A stretch of DNA of 64,000 nucleotides from Bradyrhizobium archetypum (GTDB lineage Bacteria; Pseudomonadota; Alphaproteobacteria; Rhizobiales; Xanthobacteraceae): the NCBI RefSeq assembly GCF_013114835.1, contig NZ_JAAVLW010000006.1:190001-254000 (forward strand), read 5' to 3'. The notes beneath the pieces are model-generated. The model saw only the letters and a program-made list of their open reading frames with translations. It ran no database searches and had not been told where the DNA came from. This document shows positions 38,601-45,331 of the stretch, piece after piece. The translations under genes were made by a program, and so were the position numbers. Positions within the stretch are counted from its first letter, which is position 1; each line of letters opens with the position of its first letter.

Positions 38601-38908
38601 AGCGGGACACACTGCGCGCCGGCGGCAAGCGCGACCATTGCCACCGCAGCTTCAGGTCCGTCCGGCAACACCACCGCGACCCTGTCAGTTCGACCGATAC
38701 CGAGGCTACGCAGCCCGCGAACGACATCGCGGGTCTGCGACCACAGCGCGTCATATGTCATCGGGAAGCACCCAGGAGCCAGAATGGCGCGTCGATGGGG
38801 CGCTTGTCCTGCATAATAAGAAAGAAGGTCCGGGAGGCAGGCAAAGGAAGGTGGTCCGGCGCTTTTGTGCCCGGCTTTATGTTGCAGTTTCTTGACGATC
38901 TTCGACAA
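35645..38908 (-). CDS. NRPS-like protein, adenylation-thiolation-condensation (A-T-C)
   Basis: 1087 residues, no thioesterase. The adenylation domain (30-520) has A3 ILLTSGSTSRPKTVPLTH, A5 DTYGMTEAATQ, A7 WFRTGDLGYLD and the A10 lysine in PKGGGGKVKR. Its A4 segment LPLFHGHGLISG is of the acyl-CoA-ligase kind and lacks the Asp that binds amino groups, so the substrate is probably a carboxylic acid and not an alpha-amino acid. The carrier domain (535-615) has Ser573 in LGVDSLAMTQ. The C domain (640-1087) reads HDIIIDG at 780-786 in place of HHxxxDG, so the catalytic second His is Asp. Start is TTG 38908 after GGGGAG. Product unknown. Confidence 0.88.
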   Translation of the reverse strand: MSKIVKKLQHKAGHKSAGPPSFACLPDLLSYYAGQAPHRRAILAPGCFPMTYDALWSQTRDVVRGLRSLGIGRTDRVAVVLPDGPEAAVAMVALAAGAQCVPLNPGFTYDEYRRYFGELHLAALLTHAQSSSPSRRAAHTLGITVIEVVPRPHDGAGAFSIVGQAPQRAEGDEFASGADDAFILLTSGSTSRPKTVPLTHASVCLSARNVGTAIELAVRDRLLSVLPLFHGHGLISGLLAALAAGSSVVCTSGFNARAFFGWLTDFRPTWYTAVPAIHQAILREADLQKRRARRSSLRLVRSASTSLAHDVLGGLQALFGVPVIDTYGMTEAATQVAANSLQRQKPGSVGRPAGPEIVILDSEGRRLRSGRRGEIALRGPTITRGYDNDAAATASAFRDGWFRTGDLGYLDAEGYLFIVGRIKEIIHKGGQKVAPAEVEGALLSHPDVIDAAVFPVPHGRLGADVAAAVVLRQDAKVSTQRLRDFARERLAGFKVPGLIRIVPEIPKGGGGKVKRDELAAAFSKAPPATDKRGDKMVSPRSELQRQLAGIWADLLDIDQVGVDEDVFALGVDSLAMTQMILRLEERFGVDFSFEDIFSAPTVAALALRVESSKKHSTDSLLSSSDPTIETVRVKGDGPQPVSIVQERMLRIERKLPGLPQFNLPFAYRLQGPVNILALERALADVVRRHTLLRTAFTWQEEVPLARVMPDVDVASILTVKDLAPRTRARNGRVRELLLTKAKLEAEQVSLEPIDMNHAPLFRAYLFRLDAKDHILLLVVHDIIIDGWSMVIFMEDLSELYSAAITGRKAQLPEPKFQFSEFARWQRVWSTSAAANRQFAYWKGRLDKVSPLFATPKINIGGELISSVIQEPFQMSNDLVARLRGLSHSRGVTLFMTLLAGFKTLLLLRTARTDFCVATLMANRAQLRRERVIGPFANTALIRTRIDADLTFGEALNRVREAVWEAYAQQELPFDIIAARLAEEAGLSPASLVQIYFILQVAFRRPPKLPDVTVRPFGYQEGRTAMPIDRAWLSMALKESSSGITGLCGYKSDLFEPNTAQDWIADYTAILAKAAANPDKELGRLSDL

Positions 38909-39336
38909 GCCCGCTCCCCATTGTCACCGTTGCGTGCGTATTCCAGGGCCGTTGAGAGTTATCATGCCATTGTGCGCTTGCACCGAACCAGACGAGCTGA
39001 GGACTCGCCATTTCTCCGAGTCACCAAACGAATCGGCAGGGCGGTAGCTCAGCTGTAGGCGTCGCAAGCGCACCTCCAACGTTCACGAGCCGCCATCATA
39101 GCGGCCAAATTGCGCTCTTTGAAAAGAGATTATGGAGCAGCAGACGCCGTTGCCAAGCCGGTATCATCGAGGTGCGCAACGAGTCTGACGCACTAAGCCA
39201 CCGCCGTAAGCCTACGGGTGCTATTCGGGCAGGTATGTGACCTCCGTATACCCACCCGTCGCAAAGCCATCGGTGGCTCGTGGCGCCGCAACAGATTTTA
39301 TCGTAAGAGTCATTGCGAAAACGGATTTGCTTACAA
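38909..39336. other. Intergenic region with a tRNA-like fragment
   Basis: 428 bases between the divergent NRPS-like and cyclase genes. At 39039-39055 GGGCGGTAGCTCAGCTG matches the acceptor-D-arm opening of many tRNA genes, but the rest of a cloverleaf is not present, so this is at most a remnant. Otherwise I see no gene. Promoters for both genes must lie here. Confidence 0.4.
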
Positions 39337-41169
39337 ATGGTGCAAGAGCGCTCGTCTCGGATCGAACGCAGGTTGGCGGCGATATTGGCCGCTGACGTGG
39401 CTGGCTATTCGCGGCTCATGCATGACGACGAAGAGGCGACGCACACACGTCTGAGTGCGCTTCTGGCAGACGCCGTCGACCCGGCAATCGTGGAGCACGG
39501 CGGGCGTATTGTGAAAAACACAGGCGACGGGTTCCTGGCGGAGTTTCCGAGTGCTGTCGAAGCGGTTCGAGCTGCGTGGCAGTTTCAGAACCGCATCTAC
39601 GAACTGACAGTCGACGATGCGGAGGACAGGCGCATTCTTTTCCGTGTGGGAGTCAATATCGGCGACGTCATTGTTGAGCCGCATGACATTTTTGGCGACG
39701 ACGTGAATGTCGCGGCGCGGCTTGAGAGCATCGCAGAACCGGGCGGCATCTGCATCTCGCATTCCGCCTACGATCAGGTGAGCGGCAAGCTCGCGGTTGA
39801 GTTCACCGATCTGGGAGAGCAGAACCTCAAGAATATCGTTCGTCCGATACGGGCCTATGCCGCCGTTCCGGCCGGGTCTGGCACGGGGACGCTGGAAGCC
39901 GCAATGCGCAGCAGGGCATCGGCGCCACCTCTATCGATCGTCGTGCTGCCATTTGCAAATTTCGGCAACGACCCCGAGCAGGACTATTTCGTCGACGGGG
40001 TGACCGAGAGCTTGACCACGGACTTATCGCGCATCAGCGGGTCATTCGTGATCGCCCGCAATACCGCGTTCACCTACAAGGGCAAGGCCGTCAATGTGAA
40101 GCAGGTCGGGCGCGAGTTGAACGTCCGTTACGTGCTCGAGGGCTCAGTGCAGCGCGGTGGCAAGCGCCTTCGCGTGAACGTGCAGTTGATCGATACGGAA
40201 AGCGGCAAGCATCTTTGGGCCGAACGCTTCGAGAAGCGGATTGTCGATCTTTTCGATATGCAGGACGAAATCGTAGCAAGGCTTGCCCAAGCATTGGATG
40301 CCCAGCTCGTTGTAGCCGAAGCACGACGCGCCGAACGTTCCCGGGATCCCGGTGCACTCGACCTCGTCTTTCAAGGTTTTGCGTGCGTCTACAAGGGGCC
40401 GACCGCCGAGCACCTGACCCAGGCACGCAGCTTTTTCGAACGTGCCCTGCTGATCGATTCCCGAAATGTCGGGGCGCTGGTTGGCATGGCAAGCGTCGAT
40501 GCGACGTTGGGGGCCTACGTGCTGACTGACGACCGGTCCGCGCTACTCTCGACAGCCGAAGCAAGTGCGATCAGGGCGCTTTCATTGGACCCGGACCGGG
40601 CGCTGGCCCACAGGGTTTTGGGTACCATCTACAACATGACAAACCGCTCTGCCCTGGGGATAGCGGAGTGCGAGCAGGCATTGGCGCTTGATCGAAATTT
40701 GGCGGACGCTCACGCCGTTATCGGGATGGCCAAATATTATCTGGGCAGCGCTGCCGAGACTGAAGGCCACATATTCGAGGCGTTCCGTCTCTCGCCACGC
40801 GACATCTTTGCCCACCGATGGATGCACTTTTTAGGCATGGCCAAGATACAGCTCGGTGCGGATGCCGAAGCCGCCGCCTGGTTTCGACGAAGCATTGAAG
40901 CCAACCGCAATTCTCCTTTCACTCATTTCGCGCTGGCCGCCGCGCTGGGTTTGCAGGGCTCACTGGATGAGGCGCGGACGGCAGCAGCCGCGGGACTCGC
41001 GCTCAACCCGGGCTTCACCATCCGCCGCTTGCGCGCCTCCCAGCCAAGCGACAATCCGACATTCCTGGCCGGTCGCGAACGCCTGTATTCAGGCATGCGC
41101 CTGTCCGGCGTACCCGAAGGGCCACGTCCGCTGATGGCTCAAAGCGGACATGCCGACCCGTCTGACTGA
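39337..41169 (+). CDS. Class III cyclase-TolB-like-TPR protein
   Basis: 610 residues. A class III nucleotide cyclase domain (about 8-180) has metal aspartates in LAADVAGYSRLM and NTGDGFLAEF, with FGDDVNVAARLE further on. A TolB-like domain follows at about 200-320 (SIVVLPFANFGNDPEQDYFVDG, an N-terminal FlgO/TolB pattern), then TPR repeats to the end. A common rhizobial signalling architecture; probably produces cAMP. No membrane segment visible. ATG 39337 is preferred (MVQERSSRIERRLAAIL); a TTG at 39313 is in frame. The last 20 residues appear to run into a repeat. Confidence 0.88.
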   Translation: MVQERSSRIERRLAAILAADVAGYSRLMHDDEEATHTRLSALLADAVDPAIVEHGGRIVKNTGDGFLAEFPSAVEAVRAAWQFQNRIYELTVDDAEDRRILFRVGVNIGDVIVEPHDIFGDDVNVAARLESIAEPGGICISHSAYDQVSGKLAVEFTDLGEQNLKNIVRPIRAYAAVPAGSGTGTLEAAMRSRASAPPLSIVVLPFANFGNDPEQDYFVDGVTESLTTDLSRISGSFVIARNTAFTYKGKAVNVKQVGRELNVRYVLEGSVQRGGKRLRVNVQLIDTESGKHLWAERFEKRIVDLFDMQDEIVARLAQALDAQLVVAEARRAERSRDPGALDLVFQGFACVYKGPTAEHLTQARSFFERALLIDSRNVGALVGMASVDATLGAYVLTDDRSALLSTAEASAIRALSLDPDRALAHRVLGTIYNMTNRSALGIAECEQALALDRNLADAHAVIGMAKYYLGSAAETEGHIFEAFRLSPRDIFAHRWMHFLGMAKIQLGADAEAAAWFRRSIEANRNSPFTHFALAAALGLQGSLDEARTAAAAGLALNPGFTIRRLRASQPSDNPTFLAGRERLYSGMRLSGVPEGPRPLMAQSGHADPSD

Positions 41170-41235
41170 TGTTCGCTTTCGGCGGGTAAAGCCGGCATGA
41201 GGCCGGACGCACCATCTGCATTTATTCGTACCAGT
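41095..41235. repeat. Repeat-like stretch at the 3' end of the cyclase gene
   Basis: The minus-strand translation here contains MSALSHQRTWPFG and nearby frames give similar peptides of the type spread through Bradyrhizobium genomes as a non-coding repeat. The TGATGTTCGCTTTCGGCGGG segment is part of it. The cyclase's last codons lie inside, so its native C terminus may have been replaced by repeat sequence. Confidence 0.4.
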
Positions 41236-41236
41236 C

Positions 41237-41950
41237 CTAATTGGCCTGCGCCGTCGCCGGACGGCGCGGCGCCGGCGTGGGCTGATCGGACAGTTCTGGC
41301 GCCAGACCGACGCCGGCATTGGCCAGCCGGACGCGCACTTCGGCGGCGACATATTTCGCGTATTCCGACAGCAACAGGCGCAGCGTCGCGCCGCTGGTCC
41401 ACCATGGCTCGTCGCGCCAGCGGTCGCCGATCACCGCAAACGGAATCAGCGTGACGTCAGGCATCGCATGCGACAATTCCAGGATGGCGCGCGGCATGTG
41501 GTAATTCGATGTCACCACGATCAGCGACTTGAAGCCGCGCTCGCGAGCCCAGCGCCGCGTCTCCGCGGCATTGCTGCGCGTGTTGACGGCGGAGCGGTCG
41601 AGGTCGACGCAGCAGCCGAGCAGCGACTGGTTGTCGGGCAGCGAGCGCGAAATGTCGCTCGCGGCGTTGGTCGGATGCACGCCCGAAATCAGGAGCCGCT
41701 TGCCATAGCCGCCGGCAAGCAATTCCATTGCATCCGACACCCGCGACGAGCCGCCGGTGAACACCACGATCCCATCGGCACTGCGCGCCGGCTTGATTTC
41801 GACGCCGCGCAATTGCGAGAGAAAGGCGACGAAGCCGATCGCCGCGCCGACAAACAGGATCGCCATGCCGCCGACGATGACCGCGCGCAGCCATCCCCGC
41901 GGTGGCGTGGCCCGCGTTCTCGGCGTGCTATCGTCGTGCTGCAAATCCAT
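41237..41950 (-). CDS. YdcF family protein (DUF218, ElyC/SanA-like)
   Basis: 237 residues with one N-terminal membrane helix (VIVGGMAILFVGAAIGFVAFL) and a DUF218 domain: ADGIVVFTGGSSRVSDAMELL, RLLISGVHP, NTRSNAAETRRWA and VVTSNYHMPRA. Family members act in envelope homeostasis and late peptidoglycan steps; biochemistry is poorly known. It follows ftsX by 116 bases on the same strand, a neighbourhood seen in other alphaproteobacteria. ATG 41950 is chosen over TTG 41962. Confidence 0.88.
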   Translation of the reverse strand: MDLQHDDSTPRTRATPPRGWLRAVIVGGMAILFVGAAIGFVAFLSQLRGVEIKPARSADGIVVFTGGSSRVSDAMELLAGGYGKRLLISGVHPTNAASDISRSLPDNQSLLGCCVDLDRSAVNTRSNAAETRRWARERGFKSLIVVTSNYHMPRAILELSHAMPDVTLIPFAVIGDRWRDEPWWTSGATLRLLLSEYAKYVAAEVRVRLANAGVGLAPELSDQPTPAPRRPATAQAN

Positions 41951-42065
41951 CTCGTCCGGCAACCGTCGTCCCTCGGATAATTCTAGAACGTTTTCAGGCG
42001 AAGTGGAGTCCCGGTCCCCGGGGCAGCGTCCGTGACCTGCTTCACCCGAAACGCCACCGGCCGGC

Positions 42066-43037
42066 TCAATCGATATCGTCGAGCGTGGCGAACAGCGTTC
42101 GCCGCGACGCCCAGGCGGTGATGGCGGCGATCGCGACGGCCTGCACCGCGAGCGCCAGATAGCCCGACGGCGGCAGTGAAAATGTCCCTAAGAGCGCAGC
42201 GAACTGATCGCCGACCGGCGTGCCCGAGAACCAGCTCGCGATCGATTCGGAGAAGCCGAAACCCAGCATCGCGGCGCCGCCGCCGATCACCCCGCCTTCC
42301 AGGCCGAGCCTGAGAAAATGCCGCAGGAAGTGGTTGGCGATATAGCGGTCGCCGGCGCCGACGAAGTGCAAGACCTCTACGATCGGGCGGTTCGCCGCCA
42401 TAGCGCCGCGGGTCGCGAACGAAACCGAAATGATCGTCGCCACGATCACCAGCGCGAGAATGCCGATGCCGGCAAACACGGTCGCCCCGGTCATCGAGCG
42501 CATGCGCTCGATCCAGGCGCGGTGATCGTCGACGCTCGCCGACGGCGCCACTTGGGTTACCCGGCTGCGCAAGGCCGCAAGATCGAGCGAGGTGCCGGGC
42601 TGCACGCGCGCGACGACGACGCGCGGCACCGGCAATTGCTCGATCGACAGCCCGCTGCCGAGCCATGGCTCGAGCAATTTCGCCGAATCGTCCTTGCTGA
42701 ACGGCTTGACCTGGACGATGCCAGGCTGCGTCCGCATCGCCTCGGCGGTCGCGGTCACGTCGCGTTCGAGATCGCGCCCAGCCTGCGGACGCACCTGAAC
42801 GGTGATTTCGCTGGCAACTTCCGACTGCCATTCCGCCGCCGATGCGCTGACCAGGAACACGGTGCCGGTGGTGATGGAAGCCAGGAACGTCATGATGGCG
42901 ACGACGGCGACCAGCGCGCGGCCGGAGATCGATGCCCGCGGCACGATCGGCGACATGTTGCGCGCGCGCGCCGGCACCTGCGGACGTTCGTTGCCGAGGT
43001 CGACCAGCGGCCCATGCTCGTCACCGACCCTACTCAT
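42066..43037 (-). CDS. ftsX: Cell division protein FtsX (ABC transporter permease-like)
   Basis: 323 residues, four membrane helices (ALVAVVAIMTFLASITTGTVF; FAGIGILALVIVATIISVSF; the ERVI-like loop; YLALAVQAVAIAAITAWA) with a large periplasmic loop between the first two. FtsEX controls septal peptidoglycan hydrolases through this loop. It overlaps ftsE by eight bases. Length and topology are normal for alphaproteobacterial FtsX. Confidence 0.92.
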   Translation of the reverse strand: MSRVGDEHGPLVDLGNERPQVPARARNMSPIVPRASISGRALVAVVAIMTFLASITTGTVFLVSASAAEWQSEVASEITVQVRPQAGRDLERDVTATAEAMRTQPGIVQVKPFSKDDSAKLLEPWLGSGLSIEQLPVPRVVVARVQPGTSLDLAALRSRVTQVAPSASVDDHRAWIERMRSMTGATVFAGIGILALVIVATIISVSFATRGAMAANRPIVEVLHFVGAGDRYIANHFLRHFLRLGLEGGVIGGGAAMLGFGFSESIASWFSGTPVGDQFAALLGTFSLPPSGYLALAVQAVAIAAITAWASRRTLFATLDDID

Positions 43038-43689
43038 AGATGTGCAACCGTCCCTGGTGCAGCACCATCCGCCGCGCCTCGTACTGGTCCATCAACGCGA
43101 TGTCGTGGGTCGCGATGATCACCGCGGTGCCCAGCCTGTTCAATTCGATGAAGAGCCGCAGGAGGCGCCGGCCGAGCGTCGGGTCGACGCTGCCGGTCGG
43201 CTCGTCCGCCAGCAGCAATTGCGGCCGCGAGATTACGGCGCGTGCGATCGCGGCGCGCTGCTTCTCGCCGCCCGACAGGATCGGCGGCAACGCATCCATG
43301 CGCTCGCCAAGTCCGACCCATCTCAGCAGGTCGATCACCTCCCGGCGATAGCTGGACTCGTCACGGCCCATCACGCGGAACGGCAGCGCCACGTTCTCGT
43401 AGGTGGTCATGTGATCGAGCAGGCGGAAATCCTGCAGCACGATGCCGATGCGCGTGCGCAGGTCCGCGACCTGGTCCTTGCCGAGCAGCGAGACGTCCTG
43501 GCCGAACAGATTGACGAGGCCGCGCGTCGGCTTCAGCGATAGAAACAGCAGCCGCAGCAGCGAGGTCTTGCCCGCACCAGAGGGGCCGGTGAGAAACTGG
43601 AACGAATGCGCCGGAATCACAAAGGAGAGGTCGCGCAAAATCTCCGGGCCGAGCCCGTAACGCAAACCGACATTTTCGAACCGAACCAA
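43030..43689 (-). CDS. ftsE: Cell division ATP-binding protein FtsE
   Basis: 219 residues; ABC ATPase with Walker A GPSGAGKTSLL, signature LSGGEKQRAAIARA, Walker B LLLADEPTGSVD and switch His in IIATHD. It powers FtsX in divisome-linked cell wall remodelling. The likely start is TTG 43689 (MVRFENVGLRYG). First gene of the ftsE-ftsX-ydcF unit. Confidence 0.94.
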   Translation of the reverse strand: MVRFENVGLRYGLGPEILRDLSFVIPAHSFQFLTGPSGAGKTSLLRLLFLSLKPTRGLVNLFGQDVSLLGKDQVADLRTRIGIVLQDFRLLDHMTTYENVALPFRVMGRDESSYRREVIDLLRWVGLGERMDALPPILSGGEKQRAAIARAVISRPQLLLADEPTGSVDPTLGRRLLRLFIELNRLGTAVIIATHDIALMDQYEARRMVLHQGRLHIYE

Positions 43690-43893
43690 GCTCAGCTCCG
43701 CTCGATATGGGCCGTGGCCGGAGGCCGCGGACTTGAACCTGGACCCGAACCTGTGCCCGAGCCTAAGCCTTGGGTTCGTGGCCGGCTGGTTTGGACGCGA
43801 ACCGAATAAAACGGTTTTGCGGCCGTTATGGTTTCCGATTCGTTAACGGTCGCTATGTAGCATCCGGACATAGACACTGGTGAGTTGGGCTCC

Positions 43894-44778
43894 ATGCATA
43901 TCGTTTGCCCCCATTGTACAACATCTTACGCCATCAATCCGGCCACCCTGGGCGTGGGCGGCCGCACCGTCCGCTGCTCCCGCTGCAAGGAAACCTGGCT
44001 GGCCCGGCCCGAGGATGCGATCGAACTGGCAGCCGCCATGCCGGCGATGGGGCGATCGAGCCAGCCGGCGGCGAACGACGCCGCGGCCGAATGGGAGGCG
44101 ATGGCGCGCGAGGAAGAGGCGCAGCACACCCCTGTCGTCGACAGCCCTTCAATTTCGGCCGGCTGGCCGACCGAAGGCGACAATTCGCACACAAATTCGC
44201 ACCTGGGCGGCAACAGCGATTGGCCGTCGGCCGCCCGGCGGGACGCGGATGACCACGAGGAGATCCCCATCACCACGCACCGCGAGCGGCTGGCCCGCCT
44301 TTTCCGGCTGCCTTCCCTGCCCCGCATTCCATTCATGCCCTCCATTGGCCTGCCGACCGCCTGCGCGGCGATGGGCGCGCTGATACTCGCGCTGATAATC
44401 TGGCGGACTGACGTCGTGCGGCTGCTACCGCAGACCGCGACGTTCTACAAGATAGTCGGACTGGACGTGAACCTGCGCGGACTGACGTTCAAGGATATCA
44501 AGGTCACCAACGAGACCGTGGACGGCAAGCCGGTGCTGGTCATCGAAGGCACGATCGTCGGCGAGACCAAAAAGCCGGTCGAATTGCCGCGCTTACGCTT
44601 TTCCGTGCGCGACGCGCAGGGCACCGAGATCTACGCCTGGAACGCGGTGCTCGAGCAGCCGGTGCTCAAGCCCGGTGAGCGCGCCTATTTCAAGTCGCGG
44701 CTGGCCTCTCCGCCGCCCGAAGGCCGCAATATTGACGTACGTTTTTTCAACAAGCGGGATCTGGCCGGTCACGCCTGA
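43894..44778 (+). CDS. MJ0042 zinc-ribbon / DUF3426 membrane protein
   Basis: 294 residues. The N-terminal zinc ribbon has CPHC and CSRC pairs (IVCPHCTTSYAINP, VRCSRCKETW), the MJ0042 motif. A disordered acidic middle leads to one membrane helix (ACAAMGALILALIIWRTDVV) and a C-terminal periplasmic immunoglobulin-like DUF3426 domain (VLVIEGTIVGETKKPVELPR, KPGERAYFKSRLASPP). Function unknown. ATG 43894 is preferred to a TTG three codons upstream. Diverges from ftsE; 42 bases before cpdR. Confidence 0.88.
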   Translation: MHIVCPHCTTSYAINPATLGVGGRTVRCSRCKETWLARPEDAIELAAAMPAMGRSSQPAANDAAAEWEAMAREEEAQHTPVVDSPSISAGWPTEGDNSHTNSHLGGNSDWPSAARRDADDHEEIPITTHRERLARLFRLPSLPRIPFMPSIGLPTACAAMGALILALIIWRTDVVRLLPQTATFYKIVGLDVNLRGLTFKDIKVTNETVDGKPVLVIEGTIVGETKKPVELPRLRFSVRDAQGTEIYAWNAVLEQPVLKPGERAYFKSRLASPPPEGRNIDVRFFNKRDLAGHA

Positions 44779-44819
44779 CCAGGGCCGCCGTTCCGTCGAG
44801 GCTTAAGAGACACGACTTC

Positions 44820-45197
44820 ATGCCACGCGTGCTGGTTGCCGATGATGAAGACTCCATGCGTTTGCTGGTCTCGCGCGCCATCGCTATGGATGGCCACGAG
44901 ACCGTGACCGCCGAGGACGGCGCCGAAGCGCTCGATATCCTGACCCGCGAGCAAGGCATGTTCGATCTGCTCCTGACCGACATCCAGATGCCGGTGATGG
45001 ACGGCATCGCGCTGGCGCTGACGGCGGCGCGCGATTTTCCCGGCCTGAAGATCCTGTTGATGACGGGCTTCGCCGACCAGCGCGAACGCGCCTCCGGCCT
45101 CGACGCCATCGTGCACGACGTGGTGACGAAGCCGTTTTCCGTGCACGACATCCGCACCGCTGTGGCCGACGCGCTGGCGGCGAGGAAGGCCGGGTAG
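44820..45197 (+). CDS. cpdR: Single-domain response regulator CpdR
   Basis: 125 residues, only a receiver domain: acidic pocket VADDEDS, phosphoacceptor Asp in LLTDIQMPVMDG, and lysine in VTKPFS. Sequence and length match CpdR, which in its unphosphorylated form directs ClpXP to cell-cycle substrates and is phosphorylated through the CckA-ChpT relay. The ATG is 42 bases after the DUF3426 gene, so they are probably co-transcribed. Confidence 0.9.
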   Translation: MPRVLVADDEDSMRLLVSRAIAMDGHETVTAEDGAEALDILTREQGMFDLLLTDIQMPVMDGIALALTAARDFPGLKILLMTGFADQRERASGLDAIVHDVVTKPFSVHDIRTAVADALAARKAG

Positions 45198-45235
45198 TGA
45201 AGGAAGGGGTCTGAGTGTTGCGCCGCTACCTCTCC

Positions 45236-45311
45236 GTCATTGCGAGCGCAGCGAAGCAATCCATCTATCCCCGAGCCGAGCTATGGATTGCTTCGCTACG
45301 CTCGCAATGAC
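45236..45311. repeat. Near-perfect inverted repeat
   Basis: Arms GTCATTGCGAGCGCAGCGAA... and its complement, about 29 of 30 bases matching, flank an 18-base centre. It lies between converging cpdR and the TIGR02302 gene and can fold into a very stable hairpin. This sequence family is common in Bradyrhizobium and relatives and is probably a non-autonomous mobile palindrome that also serves as terminator. Confidence 0.88.
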
Positions 45312-45331
45312 AATGGCGAGGGCGGGACCGC

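Noticed and set aside
39039..39110. A tRNA gene
   Set aside because: Only the first 17 bases look like a tRNA; no anticodon arm, T arm or acceptor complement could be folded.
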